NCBI GenBank assembly: GCA_021029095.1
Contig: JAJOHG010000037.1
Span: 1 to 64,000, forward strand
Reading direction: 5' to 3'
Source of the DNA: Phellopilus nigrolimitatus
Lineage: Eukaryota > Basidiomycota > Agaricomycetes > Hymenochaetales > Hymenochaetaceae
DNA: 64,000 nucleotides
The position numbers were made by a program, and so were the translations under genes. Each line of letters opens with the position of its first letter. Positions within the stretch are counted from its first letter, which is position 1. The notes beneath the pieces are model-generated. The model was given only the letters and a program-made list of their open reading frames with translations. It was not told where the DNA came from and did not search any database. Shown in pieces: positions 1 to 12,985 of the stretch.

Positions 1-1239
1 CAAAGTGCGCATGCCCACAATGGATGATGAAAACAGGGCGCACGGTCAAGAAAGGTGCTGCAGTGCACGGAGGGATCGCTAGGTGCGCGGAAGGGACGGA
101 GATACAGCGCAACGTACAGAGCGGACGCCCGAGTGGTGACTTTCGACCGTCTTTCGACTGGAGAGAAAGGAAGAGCGCAATCTACGCCGAATCTGCGCCT
201 TTATTGGGAACACGCAGCGGGAATTCCGGACGCGCAGAAGTGGAAGACATTCGGACGCGGTTGTACAGTAAGTTCTTTTCTATTTGTGTCTGTCTTCGAG
301 TAACCAGCTGAATTGGCGCTAGGCCCAGATAGTTCTGGAGACAAAGTGAGACTTCAAGATAGGCTCTTTGCGAAGTTGATGGTACCGCGACGCGTTGGAT
401 CGGCCGATGGGAACTGTGTCGCCGAAGGGCTTCCTACGTTAGTCCGTCCACCTTTCTGCCAGTCTTCTCGTTCGTTTCTCATATCTTGCATCTGGTCCCT
501 TGCTTTTCATCAGCTACCTTTCGGCCGAGGCAGGCATACACATGACAGCCTGTCATCTTAAGAAGACCGGCGCGTTTTCCGCATGATCGACGCGATAGGA
601 GCGCCTGGCGTGGCCATCGTCGCAAAGACCTGGATGTCGGTGCTGCGCGCTCCCAATGAGTTTCCAGTGCGCACGCCCATGCTCTTCATATCCCTCTTAT
701 CCTATTTACCTAGCTTCTTTGCTATCTCTGGATACAGCGCGACATTCAGGCAGTCGCTTTTCATCACTGCCTCAGGAATGGGATACCCGGTCATAGTGTA
801 GGACCGGATGGTGTACTTGGGATGCGTGCTCACGCTCGGAGACCCGCTCGTCCTAAGCGTAAAGCTCACATTTGACATACAAGCAGATTGGTGAGTTTTC
901 GCTTTGCATTCTCTCCACTCTTTCTCTCCTTTTGGTCAAGCACACGATCCTTCAGCTATGCAATCGCATCAGCACGATCCTTCGATATTCTTCTCGACAC
1001 GCTGCTCATTTGCGTGATGGAGGCCGGTGAGTTTCTCGAAGAAGCCGAGCGGTGCATGCATTTTTGTGCGCTGACCGCAGTCTCGGTTTTACTCGACGTT
1101 CTAAGTACATGTACCCGTTCATGCAGGGGCTCGCGCGCGTCTCTCTTCTCTTTCATTCCATTTCATTCTCATGCGTTTACACCTCGTCCTTTGTGCTGAC
1201 GCAGTACGCGTATTTTCTCTGTTTCTAGGACACGTGGCC
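1..1239. other. no supported gene at left edge
   Basis: Only short overlapping frames with no recognisable domain, no consistent splice pattern and no family motif. Frames on both strands are of similar length, as expected by chance in GC-balanced DNA. I see no gene here, although the first few hundred bases could be the edge of a gene lying outside the window. Confidence 0.5.
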
Positions 1240-1520
1240 ATCGTAAGTGCAGGATGGGACGCAGGCCGCATAACGGAGCGACAGGATCGGATGTCTCATG
1301 AGGATGGGGAAACACGGGAAGCTTGAACGCGTATTGGGTGGCGGTGAGAAGGGCGAGGCTGACGAAGGTGGGTAATTCCTCGGTCGTCTCGCACTCTCAT
1401 CTTCGAGCTGACGTTGACTTCGTATCGTCGTTTCACTGTATACCTGTCCTCGACCTGTTTTCGATTCTATGACATTACGGCTTCTCCACCGCATCTCGCT
1501 TACGCAGACGCGCTCGACAC
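1240..1520 (+). pseudogene. truncated relic of the MDFINKI small-protein family
   Basis: The plus strand carries the end of an exon coding GGGEKGEADE followed by a GT donor near 1375. The next roughly 120 bases follow, with substitutions, the intron found in the related gene at 18513-19026, ending in a CGCAG acceptor and the start of the second exon (DALD) near 1505. Homology then stops and an unrelated separase-like frame begins. The start codon region is not in frame and the conserved C-terminus (WVQEH...NESAVEQAK in the paralogs) is missing. This is therefore a third, dead copy of the gene family present as a tandem pair at 17.1-19.0 kb. Seen: exon end, intron and acceptor similarity. Inferred: origin by duplication and truncation. 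Confidence 0.6.
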
Positions 1521-1568
1521 GCGTTTTCTAAAATTGAACCTCCGACTTCACTTGTGCCAGCTCTAACG

Positions 1569-3050
1569 ATGGCGACCACAAAAGTTAAGAGGCCGCTCGC
1601 ACCAAGGACAAACGATGTCGGCCGCCTTGCCAATAAGCTCGCATCGGGTCTCAGGATATCAGAGGCCGCCAACGCAAGGATACGCAAGACCAAGTCGCGG
1701 CCGGCAGAGTCGCCGGACGAAGCCAGGTCAGCGGCGATGAGAACCGTGAACGGCGCTCTGGAGAGCTTGTCTGAACAGAAGAACGGAGGCGAGAAATCCA
1801 GTGCGTCCCCATCGGCGACGGGCATAACTGGTCGGACGGCTTTGAGCACGTTACGGAAGCTGAGCTTTAAGATGCTCGGCGTCAAACGTACAGCTCTGAA
1901 CTTAGCAGAAAAACTGCTTGCACTTGACGCGTTTGAGGCGGCGCTACACTTGTTATCGGACATCTGGACGCATCTGCCATCGTACTACTACGAACACACG
2001 GAGACGCAGTCGACACATAAGCCGCCGCTGTCTATCCTACGATTGCCTCTCCCTACATCCCCGCCTGACTCTGCTTTCCAGACATGCGTCTCGGCCTACT
2101 TTAGTCGCGTTATCCCGTCCGTTGCGCACCTACCGTCCTGGATGCTGCATCTCACATCGCTGCCTACCAAGGCACTCGACGCGCTCCTGAAGCGGACGTA
2201 CGTTGTCCTCACATCTTCCCTCGCTGTTCCGCCACGCCTATCCGGATCTCTAAGGTCTGCTTTCGCCCTGGCTCTGCTGCTGGCCTCTACCGAGCTCGAC
2301 GTCGCCCCGGTCTGGGAACAATGCTTAAATTACGCGGCCTCGTATGCACGGAACGCAGAAGCAGAAGAACAGGAGAAGGAGAAAATCGCAGAGCTGTTTA
2401 CAAGCTTCGAGAATGTAGTCAGGATGACGGAGGGTCGGCAGGAGGGGAAAGGCTAGATCAAATTCTGCGAGTACTGGCTGGCACTGGCGAAACGCGTGAG
2501 TCGATTTCTTCGTGAGCATCGCTCATTCTGCTGACGAAAGCTCAAGAGTGGAAATCTCTCGCTCGTAAACCGCGTCGCAGCGTACATCCGCAAGGAGGCC
2601 TCCTCTTCAAACGATGCTACGCTCCTGGCCGCTCGATCATGTGTCGCACCGACTCAACTAGCTTCAGCTATGGAATCTGAAGGCGTCGACCAAGACGAGC
2701 TTGTCTCTTGCGCCAGGTCTAGCGCATCCTACCTGCATGACGTGGACGGCTCGCTTTTGGATAGCAAACTTTATCGAGTGATAGAGAAGTGGCGCTATCC
2801 CGTCTCCCGCCAAGCTCGCACGTGCGGGACGCGGTCAGAAATGTGCTCGGAAGGATCGTCGATATTTACGAGCGCCTTCTCGATGGTGTAGCCGAAAATA
2901 ACGACACCGCTAAAGCCGCCAACTAGGCGCAGAAGTTCTTTGATCAAGCCCTCGGGACAATGAGTCCTCCACATAGCAGGGAAAGGATGACCATTGACTT
3001 CATCTTTGGCGCTAGAATTGCGCACCAACTAGGTGTGTTTCAGGATATTA
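1569..3050 (+). pseudogene. separase-like N-terminal fragment, broken
   Basis: An open frame from ATG 1569 reads about 295 residues of helical, Leu/Ala-rich sequence resembling the poorly conserved N-terminal region of basidiomycete separase (ESP1), the caspase-like protease that cleaves cohesin at anaphase. The frame stops at TAG 2454-2456, but the same frame continues with IKFCEYWLALAKR and a proper GT donor, so the stop looks like a nonsense change. A second exon from about 2542 (LKSGNLSLVNRVAAYIRKE) runs to about 2810, where the good frame changes by an indel to VRDAVRNVLGRIVDIYERLL. Separases are usually well over 1,500 residues with a C-terminal His/Cys dyad; nothing of that is present. 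Family assignment rests on composition and recalled resemblance, so it is tentative; the broken state is directly visible. Confidence 0.45.
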
Positions 3051-4028
3051 AACTCTTCGGTTTGAGGAGTCTTCATGCGGGACGAGCTTCGCTAAGACTT
3101 CCGTTCAAATTCAGGAACACTTGAATGCCGCACGAAAAGTACGATAACGCTGAGGCGGTTTTCGAGTGCGAGCTTGAGGATGATCTCAGTATTCATGAAG
3201 TTAGAATCTATTTACAGTATGAGTTAGGATCAGTCTGACACCATTCCTGTCGCGTCTAGTAATCCTCAGGACATTTCTCATGGCAGCGTTCATCCTCCCG
3301 GAGCATATGAAGTTCTGTCCGGGAACGATGAATGTGTATCCAGACACTGTTGATGATCCGAAGCAGGTGCTAATAAGTACGTAGAAATAGACAGCGTGGA
3401 GATTGGTCCGGCGCCGAAACTGACGTGGTCTCTTCGCTAGGACTCGCCAATCTTGGCTTCGATAGACGCAAGTGCTAGTTTTATCAAATCAATTCGGAGA
3501 AAGATTGAAGCGCAGTCTTCATACACAGCACTGTGCACCCGAAAAGGATAAGGGCTCGGGATCAGACTTTGACGTTGTTCCGTACTTCCGATGCTTAGGG
3601 CAGATGTAAATCCCAGAATTGGAACTCCCTTCGAGAATGATGCGTCAGAACACTTAAACGCGACATTTGCTTCTTCTTTGCACTCTTCGAAGTTATAATT
3701 TCGATAGCTAAGAGGGGACGCTCTCGAAAACTCCATAGAATATTAAGAATGACAAAAATTAATCACAGTCCAAGATATCTAAATTCAAATAGACACATTA
3801 ACGATGCCTCAATCTATAATCTTATTCGTAAGGGCCGCTCAACTCGTGAGCGAGAAACGTCAACTCGTAAGACGCTACGATTGTGTCTTATTTTAGGATG
3901 CACTGCCTTTACTCGCAAATACCTGAACGTCGAAGCACGTGCATCATACTTCTTCGTGCCGTCATCATCAGTGTCGCGCTCAAAGCCCCTCTCTTGGTCT
4001 GCATTAGCGACCTCGAACGCAAGGTGCC
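3051..4028. other. no supported gene
   Basis: Sequence between the separase-like relic and the kinase. Short frames on both strands (for example 3437-3736 on minus) have no motif. A plus-strand stretch near 3280-3370 could be leftover coding sequence but cannot be assigned. Confidence 0.4.
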
Positions 4029-7000
4029 ATGAGCTTGCTTTCCTCAGTCTCGTCGTTTCTCTCCAGCAAGAAAGCTTCGCTGAACTCTCGTGGATTTCGA
4101 CAGCAGGTTATAAGTGCTGTTAAATCTCTCTCCTCGGATTCGGTCTGTCATGAGTTTGCCTCGTCTTTCCATCTGGATCTCACTGAATGCTCATAGACAC
4201 GCTGGACCAGAATATGCACTCAGTCTGGCGCGTTGAAGAAAGTGTTCTCTGCAATGCAGCACCGCGACCCATTCCCTGATTCACAGCTGTTCATGGAGTC
4301 ACTACTTGAAGCTGTGCGTGTGCTCCTCGCAAAGCATCGCGAAAAAATCATGCGATTGCGGGACAAGGAGGCGGATGCATTTATGTGCCTTCTACAGGCG
4401 GTTTGTAACTCTATATTACTCTCTACCAGATCAAAATTTGATTTTATTCTTACTATACGACCAGCTCCTTGACTTCATTCCGCGCCAGAGTGTATATCGC
4501 TCTTCACTCTTGAACGCTCTAATAGCGCTCGCTGTCAAGTCCCAGAGTATTCCAGAGAGCCTCGTGATTCAGGGAGTGACAGATCAGACCAAGCACGTTG
4601 TCGCAGTCGGCGGTTTCGGCGATATAAAGCGAGCAATGTGGAAGGGCAAGATGGTCGCACTCAAGACACCCCGTTACAGCTCGCACTTGTCAGACCACGA
4701 GAAATCATACAGAGTGCGTATCTATTTCATGATTTGTTTCTCATTGGTATGAAACTACCGCCACGTCAGAGATTGTGCCGAGAGGTGCTTCTCTGGCGAC
4801 AGCTCCGGCATCCACACCTCCTCGAACTCTTCGGTATCTTACACACCAAAGAAAAAGTACTATTTCCGACGATGGTTGCACCGTGGATGGAGCATGGAAC
4901 TGTGCTGCAGTACGTGCGAAACTATCCGCAAGTATCGAAATTGACATTGGTACGAGTTCTTCTTTCTCATAAGTATAGCTTCTCAGATTGATGCATACGC
5001 GTTATATATCAGCTGAGTCAAGTCGCGCGAGCGCTTAACTACCTACATCGACATGATCCCCCTATTGTGCATCAAGATATTCGATGTGTAAGCGTCTTAC
5101 AAACTCTGATTAAATTTATCACGTTTTCGAGTACTACAAATGTCAGGCAAACATCCTCGTCAACGGTTTCTGTGAAGCAGTCCTCAGCGACTTCGGACTT
5201 TCGCGCGTGAATGACAGGCGCCTTTCAGAATATCATGTCCTCGCTTCAGGATGGTTGCACGCGTTGGCAAGCGCCTGAGATGGTTTTCCCAACGCCTGCT
5301 AACATCTTTCCTTCATTTGTCGATTCATCCTCAAAAGACGCTACCGACTCTAAATCTCGTCATGCCTCGCGCAAGACCGATATTTGGTCATTCGGCATGG
5401 TAATCCTCGAGCTTTTTACTGAAGCCGTACCATTTTCGCATATTGCGCACGATGCAGCGGTTGTCATTGACCTCTATCACGGTGCGCTACCTCGACGACC
5501 TGAGCCACACGAGATCCGGGGATTGAATTCTGAGATCGCGGATTTTGATGTGATATGGAATATCATCGAGCAATGCTGGACAAAAGCACCCCGAGAACGT
5601 CCGAGCGCATCTCTCCTTGTCAGGGAGATCGGTAAAGAGGTTGAAGCAAGGAAGAGGGAGGAGGAAAAAATACGAATGGGGACGACTATAACCGACTCTG
5701 GATATCAGGGGTGAGTTCTTACTTTTTCTTTTTCCCCAGATGTATCCCAGTTGCAGCGAGCCTCTATTGTATGGTTTCCATCCGACAGTATTGACATTCT
5801 GAAATCAGCAGTCCACTTATAATTCCAAGACGAAGAAGCAGATCACCGACACTAGAGAGGCGGTTTCGGTGCATATCGTGAGTGCTTCTATTCTTCTATT
5901 CTATAGTTCTAGTAATCGGCGCTCACGGGGGATTGCATCCATCCCCTTGTATATGTCTAGTCTTACTTCAGAGCGTCTTCGTTGCGACAAGATTATTGAG
6001 GAAAGGTAAGCCACAATTCTTGATAATATTCCAATCGCAAAATTAAGTCTGCTGAATTGTGCAAAAACAAGGAGGAGATCCTACAGTGCTGAAAGTCGAT
6101 TTCCGTACGTCTTATCTAGCTCTTGGATAGTCTTTCTATAAAATATTCACGGTTTCCAACAGCGATGTCTTTGAAGATCCTATTCCGTCGCCAGTCGGTC
6201 CGTTCACAAGCGCTGATAGTGCTGCGATGGCAGAGGCGTTCCGTAAAGCGCTATGGAAACCTGACTTTCATAGCTTATCGACATATGACCTTGAAACAAT
6301 ACCAGACTCTGAAGGAAAAGATCGTGCTTCGGAGACTTACTCTGAAAGGTTTGTGATGATATCAAGGGTTCGATAACGCATTTTTTCTAATGAATATCGG
6401 TGTCGAATAGGCCTGAAAGTATCCGACGAAATGGGTCCCATGTCCAGCCAGCTTCAATGATTGGAGAGCGAGCCGGTGACCTCTCGAGTCCGACTGCTGT
6501 TGAGGGGTTGATAAGTGACCGTCGCAACTCTTCTTCACCTGTGACTGAAATCCGGGCCCCGACTCGAGCCACGAATGATGACACCCCACCTGAGTCACCG
6601 CTTCCCATTTTCCACAGCATTCATGGAACTGGGGATCACCATGCAGACTATGTCTACCAGATATGTGATCCGCCACCAGGTCGATATCCTCCACTGTCTC
6701 CTGAAATATTAAAGAGCGTTCAGCGCCCATCAGTAGACTTACGAGTCCGGTATTGTCGGATGACGACTCTGAACTTTCTGCTTATCCGGGAGACAGAATA
6801 CCGTCATTGCGGGCAAAACAGTCACAAAGTTCAATCTCTCTTTCTGTGCAGGATGACTCGGTTCTTGAAGAACATGGACGATGGGACAGCAAAACTAGCG
6901 AAGGTCTTAGGCGACGGGATAGCGGGACTAGTGAAATGCTTAGGCGATGGGAGAGCAGGACCAGCGAATCCTCTACCAGTGCCGCGATCCAGATTATATC

Positions 7001-7558
7001 TCGAAGCCCTTTGACGGTCCCCACTGCGTCCTCATCGTTTGACGATTTGTCACCGTCTTCGCTTTCGGAACAAGTCCACCATATCTCGACCCAGCGCTCA
7101 AGAAATTCATCACTTTCTTCAATGCCTGGGAACGTCTCCGTCAATCCAAGAGCCGCTTTCCGACCCTATATAGTGCGTATAAATATCTTCCGTCTCGCTT
7201 CACTAGATACTGAATATTCATGCTCTAAATTTCAAGACGATATCTCCATATTGCTACACCTCAATGTTTCTTTCCAGCCCAGACTCTGTTGCAGCGCTCG
7301 AGCGGCTGCACAGTGTGCATGTTTCTTTTCGCAAGTCGAGATCGAGCGGTTCGAAGGTTGATCTTTTTATCTCGGCCAACACTAGCGGAAATGAGGAGGC
7401 AGCAATGCCGGACATCTTGAGCGCACAATGGGAGATCGAGAAGGTAAGGGGTTGGTCTTGTACACTATTGTCCTCGAATACTAAATTTCTCTAAGGTGGT
7501 CGAATTTTACAATATCTTCGGGACGCATATGAGAACTCCTTCGGCCCCTGAGGCTTAG
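4029..7558 (+). pseudogene. TKL-type protein kinase with Ser-rich tail, two frameshifts
   Basis: Multi-exon kinase. Possible start ATG 4029 (MSLLSSVSS). A helical N-terminal part (MESLLEAVRVLLAKHREK) precedes the kinase domain: glycine loop VAVGGFGD and VALK lysine near 4605-4670, hinge and helix around 4780-4950, catalytic loop HQDIR near 5080 (the usual R of HRD is Q), ANILVN, DFGLSR near 5200, TRWQAPE near 5265-5285, DIWSFGMVILELF and a final CW...RPSASLL. The tail to TAG 7556-7558 is Ser/Thr/Pro-rich with SSPV and TSE repeats and no domain. Introns of about 50-60 nt separate exons. Two places need a frame change without an intron: just after DFGLSRV (about 5209, one base too many) and about 6718. 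Either this copy is decaying or the assembly has indels. A shorter, deleted relative lies at 46889-47690. Confidence 0.75.
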
Positions 7559-9658
7559 AATGTATTGGAGAAAATCGGGGCTAATCTATGGAGAATCTTG
7601 AAATTGTACGTACGGCGGTCGGTGTTCGGTGTTGAAGCGTCGATTTGATACTGGATACTCTCCCCAACTGTTCTGTTCTGATATGCTGCCTGTATCTTCT
7701 TGAAGCGTAGAGCTGCGCTGGCGGAGCCGGATGTGTCCAGACGGTTTCGAACGAAGCTCGCCATCAATTAATAGTTTCGGCTTAAATAGCCTATCCATCT
7801 ATCTCCGACAGGACCCTAAATAGTTTTGATTTCTTCGACTTCGTCGCAAACCTCTGGGAAAGAAGGCGGGTCGGACGTATGCTTCTTAGCGGAGGGCTAT
7901 GTTAATTCGAAGCTTCCATCTAAGACCTGCCGAAATGAGTAATATTCTTCATTTTATTTTTGGAAACGATTATGATGCTGCGGCGCTCGGGTCTCTTTTC
8001 AAACTCGGCTCCGCTTTGTCTACAAGGTAGTCTTTTCGCGGAATCTGTTTCTACAGGTCCGATAAGCCCGCTATTTTGTTTTTGCAATGGTTTCAAGATT
8101 CTGAGATTAATATTTGCGACATCCGCAGCAACTTTCTTCCGACGGTATCGTGCTCGCGCTCGTTCGCAAGTCTCAGGTTCAGTCCGAGTGCGTCTGAGTG
8201 CGCCTACGCGTCTGTCATGGTATATTACTATTCCCGCACGATGAGGTTCCAGCGAACAACCCGACATCGACGATGTTCCGCGCTATTACGTCGTATCCTG
8301 TCTATATCTTGTTTTCCTGATCATTATAGGTGTCAGTTTGGCGTAGTGGAGCTGCGCACTCTCACATCCACGAATACCGCAGAAAATCTCTTTATTAGTA
8401 TTCCCTGCCCTTTCTAGCAAAAACGGCCGTACTTATAGCTGTATAAGCTTTCTGAGTGAGCAATTTCCACCCGCGGCAGGCCTCGTAGGAGCACTCCGAA
8501 CGTTTGGTTTGTAAATCTTCTGCGTCCGATTGTCGCGCCTCCTATCACATTGGTGAGACCTCTCAATGGCTTTCCGGGAAATGCGTTCTCGAAGCGACTG
8601 CGCGCAGGCTTTACGAAAGTATGAACATGATCTGTGATAAAAACAAATCGGAGAGAAGCATACTTCACTGTCTCTCATTCTCCAGAAAACGCTACAACGG
8701 GAGAGTCGGCCGCCGCACCCAAAGTGCACCGTCGGGACTCGGGAGTTTAAACACAGTGTTCAAATCGACGAAATGGTCTCAGCGAGAATTTATAAATAAG
8801 TTGTTCTATGAGGTTGCATACCGCCTTAATCGCGCGCTTAAGCGCAGTTGCGCAGGATGGCTGTGAGATAAATGTGTTAGCCAGAAATAGAAGAAAGGGG
8901 CGGTGACCGCCCGCTGCACGTCTGCCGCGTAAGGTAGCATGCATGTATATGACTTAAGTCAAGCGTTGAGGTTTATCAATCGCCAGTCAAGGATTCAATC
9001 AAAGCTTTAAAGATAAAATAACTGGGCTACGGTTATATAAAGGTCGCGAGTCGATGGTAAAGCACTAACGAATCGTGCTTGGGAGGCTGCCAATCGAGGA
9101 ATTTGAGTCGATTATGCAAGTTTCGGAAATGAAAGTGAATTGGTTGACACTTTCGGAGACTTGCGTAGATCCATGCATGAAACTCACTAAGGATTCATCG
9201 TGAAGATCTTCAAAGCATATTTATCTTAGTTCCCTGATTCAGCGGAGTTCCGGGCGGCGGCGTGTCAGATGTGTAAACGATATATTGGTTCGAAGATATG
9301 TTAGAAGATTGTAGAAGAAATCGCATACGATCGCAGCAAGGATGAGCTTGTATACGAGAGGAGGAGGCTCCTGGCGAATTTATTTTTTATGTAGATGGTA
9401 TTGTTGCGACAAGATAACGGGGAAATACTTGAAAGCCGCTTTTTCTATATGTGGTTATCTTGGCGTGTATCCTGCGAAGTTGATTAGTCATAATAACAGC
9501 CCTTTTCGGGATGTGCGAGCCGCGCTCTCAGAAGAGGAAGCACACCCGCCTCTTCAAATTCTTGTCCTCGCCTCCTCGCCCCCCGTTGGCGCTTCCCTCG
9601 CCGTCGTCGTCGTCGTCTCTCGCGTCGTCGGCAACCTCTCCTCCTCACCCCTCTCGCT
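7559..9658. other. no supported gene; upstream region of KRE6-like gene
   Basis: No frame here shows a domain or a family-like splice pattern. The last about 120 bases before 9659 are strongly C/T-rich, as is usual for promoters and 5' leaders of highly expressed basidiomycete genes, and fit the KRE6/SKN1 gene that follows. Confidence 0.5.
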
Positions 9659-12037
9659 ATGTCTGACCAACATGGCAACCACGACTCCTCTCCGCCGTCG
9701 TCGGACGAGCTCGAGCACGCGAACCCTCGTCACGAGTCCCCGCCCTCGCCCTCGCCCACCTCTGGAGTCGACAGCCCTCTGCTTGCCGGTCATACCTCTC
9801 CGACGACCCTACGCTCCATGTCTTCTGGCTACATCAACTCGCCGCTGAACCCGAACTCCGTGCCAGTGCCGCGCTCGAGGCCAGCAAGTCGTGGGTCCAC
9901 TTACCTTTTGCGTCTCGCGTCGGAGGAATCAGCCGCGTTCGCGGGCGGCGGTGGCCAGCGCGGATCCATGCTGCTCTATCGCATGGCATCGGCTGCAGAA
10001 GATGACCAGACTCTTGCAGCACCCGACAACCGCTTCTCGATTGGTTCGGAGAGCGTGCTATCGTTCAATAATAAGTACCCCACGGCCACGCTGCGCGGAA
10101 TGGTACCCTACGTTTACGACCCCGAGCTGGATGACAACGGAAACTTGCTGGACGCGGACGACGAGCTTCACCGGATAGACGACCCAAAGTTTAGCTGGTC
10201 ATGGCGCGGTATCGCCAACTTCGGGCTGCTGTTCATTCTCATAGGCGCCCTCCTCTCTCTCTTCGTCATGTACCCCGTATTATACGCCCTTGAAAATAAT
10301 AAGAAGAACCTAGCAATCGACGACAATATCCACATCAACGGCACGGGGCAGGCGCCGGTGCTCTTCCAGACACCGGAGCTCATCGACGCCGCGACGCCAG
10401 ACAGCGTGAAGACGCACACGGGCTTCGACGGCAATCAGTATAATCTCGTCTTCAGCGACGAGTTCAACACCGACGGACGCACATTCTACCCGGGAGATGA
10501 CCCATACTGGGAAGCCGTAGATTTGTGGTACGGCGCGACAGCGGACTTGGAGTGGTATGACCCTGCGAACGCGTTCACGCGCGGCGGGAATCTCGTGCTT
10601 CTCATCGAGAGCGTCTCCGATGTAACTGACAACCATGAGCTGCAGTACCGTTCCGGAATGGTGCAGAGCTGGAACAAATTCTGCTTTACGAGCGGCTATC
10701 TCGAAGTCAGTCTAAGTCTGCCGGGCCCGAACGACGAGACTCAGGGATATGTGAGCGCGAGTAATAATTTCAATTTTCTTCTTATCTGACTTTTCACGAA
10801 GTGGCCGGGCGTCTGGACTATGGGAAATTTAGGCAGGCCAGGGTACGGCGCGACAACAGACGGGATGTGGCCATACACATACGACTCCTGCGACGTCGGC
10901 ACGTTCCCCAACCAAACGTACGCGAACGGCTCGGGTCCCGCCTCGGCCCTTCACACGGACAGTGGGCGCGCGAAATACAACTTCGAGCTCTCATGGCTCA
11001 CTGGTCAACGGGCATCGTGAGTTCTCTTCCATTATCTCTGCTTCTTAATCTTATTCAGTGTCGCGCGATGCAGCGCGTGTACATGCGACGGTGGAGACCA
11101 TCCAGGACCATCGACTAGCAAAGGCCGCGGAGCCCCTGAGATTGACGTGCTCGAAGCGCAGAAAAACAAGCTCGGAGACGGCGGCAAGGTCTCGCAGTCC
11201 GCGCAGCTCGCGCCGTTCAGCCACAACTATCTGTACGACAATTCGACGACGGACAACTTCTTTATCCAAGATACCACGATCACACAGCCGAACTCATATT
11301 TAGGCTCCGCTGTCCAGCAGGCCGTGTCTGGTCTCACGGACCTGCCTACTGACATATTCAACGGCTCAGGCGGAAACTTTTACACGTTCGGGTTTGAATA
11401 CTGGACGGATCCGAATAACCCAGACCAGGGATACATCATCTGGGTGGCGGATGGTAAAGAGACGATACGTATGGGCGCGAACTCGATAAACGCTGACCCG
11501 CTCCCGGATGGGACTGGTGTAGGGCGAAGGTTGATTCCCGAAGAGCCCATGGTATGTCTTTTCTCAGACCTCGCTTTTCTACGATGTTGACATTTCGTGT
11601 CCGCAGTCTATCATTCTCAACTTGGCTATCTCTGGTAAACGTTCCTTTTGCTTTTTGCTTTTTCAGACGACTTATCCACATTTTTCACAGAATCGTTCCA
11701 AGTTGTCGACACGTCAACTATGACATTTCCGAACGAAATGCACATTGATTACGTTCGTGTATATCAGCGCGATGGCGAGACGAACGTCGGGTGCTCTCCA
11801 GAGAAGTACCCAACGGCGGAGTATATCACCAACCATCTCGAGGCTTATTCGAGTGCGTGGCTAATTCACCGGTGTCGCCGGATACTGACTGCCCACGCAT
11901 TTCGGTTTAGATCCCAATTTGACAACCTGGGAATCAGCAGGGTATACGAAGCCGAAAAACAGTCTGGTGAGTTATCGCGCGTAATGTTTATGGTAATAGG
12001 GACGCTAACTTTTGCGCCGAAGTATGATGGCTGCTGA
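9659..12037 (+). CDS. KRE6/SKN1-family beta-glucan synthesis protein (GH16-like)
   Basis: Seven exons: 9659-10750, 10802-11016, 11059-11551, 11607-11634, 11691-11852, 11911-11966 and 12023-12037, summing to 2,061 nt (686 residues) with all junctions in phase. Order: Ser/Pro-rich cytosolic N-terminus (about 1-170), one membrane segment ([19 protein letters not shown], about 185-205), then a lumenal SKN1/KRE6 (GH16-type) domain with LVFSDEFN, the [14 protein letters not shown] and [10 protein letters not shown] signatures (EIDxxE is the glycosidase-like catalytic motif), FEYW and IDYVRVYQ near the end. Such type II membrane proteins act in the secretory pathway in beta-1,6-glucan formation for the cell wall. 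Intron 4 was placed at 11635-11690 rather than the shorter alternative because it restores the family sequence (ISESFQVVD). No damage seen. Its promoter is C/T-rich. Confidence 0.93.
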
Positions 12038-12985
12038 ATTACTGTTCGCTACATTCCCGTTCCTTATCCGCTCCCCTTTCTCGGATCTTATCTGCGTGCT
12101 TCGATAAGCAAAATTTCGCGCCTGCTGGTTCTCCCTGCCCGGGCTCATTTATTCTCTCGCGGACGTCTACCCGCCTTCTCGCTTCTCGTCTTGGCACGTC
12201 CATCGCCGATCTCTCGCGCACTCTACTCTCTCGCTTTCCTCTCCTCTCTTTTGTCTGAACCTTCGTCATGCCATCTGTTGATCTGCTGAGAAACCTCCTG
12301 CTTGCATGTCCAGGATACGTTCTTTTTCGCTCTTTTTCACTTGCAATTTTCTTCCGTTCACATTCAATCTGCGGATAACCTGCATACGAACTCTTACTGG
12401 AACATATTCAATACTCCCAACACGCTGTGCTCGGACATATAATACAGCCTCACAGACGCTCATCACTGTTCAATTAGATTTTGTGGATGTCACTGCCATA
12501 ATATTTCTTTCTCCTTTCATCCCGCATTCATTATTCGCACCTCATTTTATTTCGCTTTGTGTATCGTAGCTTGTGTTGTTTTCTTGGTGCTGTCGTCTTT
12601 CTCTCCTTTTTTGGCATTTTGGTACTGAGGACTTGTCTGTTTTTTTTCTCCCCTATATTTCTGTCGGGTTTGCGTTTCTGGTTTTGAAAAGGACGGTGTA
12701 CTTTGCTAAGTAGGAAAAGAGCCAATTAGTAATTGTGGGATTTTCTGCATTTGATCACGTGAAGGACTGGACTCGTTCGACGTCATATTCTTGCCATGGA
12801 CACAGTCTCGCGCAAGATAGCAACTCTCTCATCGTCCTGTCCTCAGAGTCCAACGCTCGCTGTTAAATATTCTGCACCCAACGAGAACCAAGTTCGCCTT
12901 GAACGCTTCAAGGCCAACATTCCGACTTCGACTCGGTCTTGGTTCAAGCGTGCGCTCAAACTTGAAGACGAGGAATTTGAACGCC
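12038..12985. promoter_or_regulatory. long pyrimidine-rich intergenic/promoter region
   Basis: Between the KRE6-like stop and the reductase start the plus strand is rich in C/T runs, notably 12120-12270 and 12500-12660. It contains an in-frame upstream ATG at 12899 and an overlapping out-of-frame reading frame from 12796; neither adds a conserved domain. I treat it as 3' end of one gene plus promoter and 5' leader of the next. Confidence 0.5.

Noticed and set aside
3437..3736. 99-residue minus-strand frame
   Set aside because: No motif, no conserved neighbour and no promoter-like sequence; cannot be supported.
6362..6730. Minus-strand frame opposite the kinase tail
   Set aside because: Mirror of a Ser-rich coding exon; no domain and no own splice signals.
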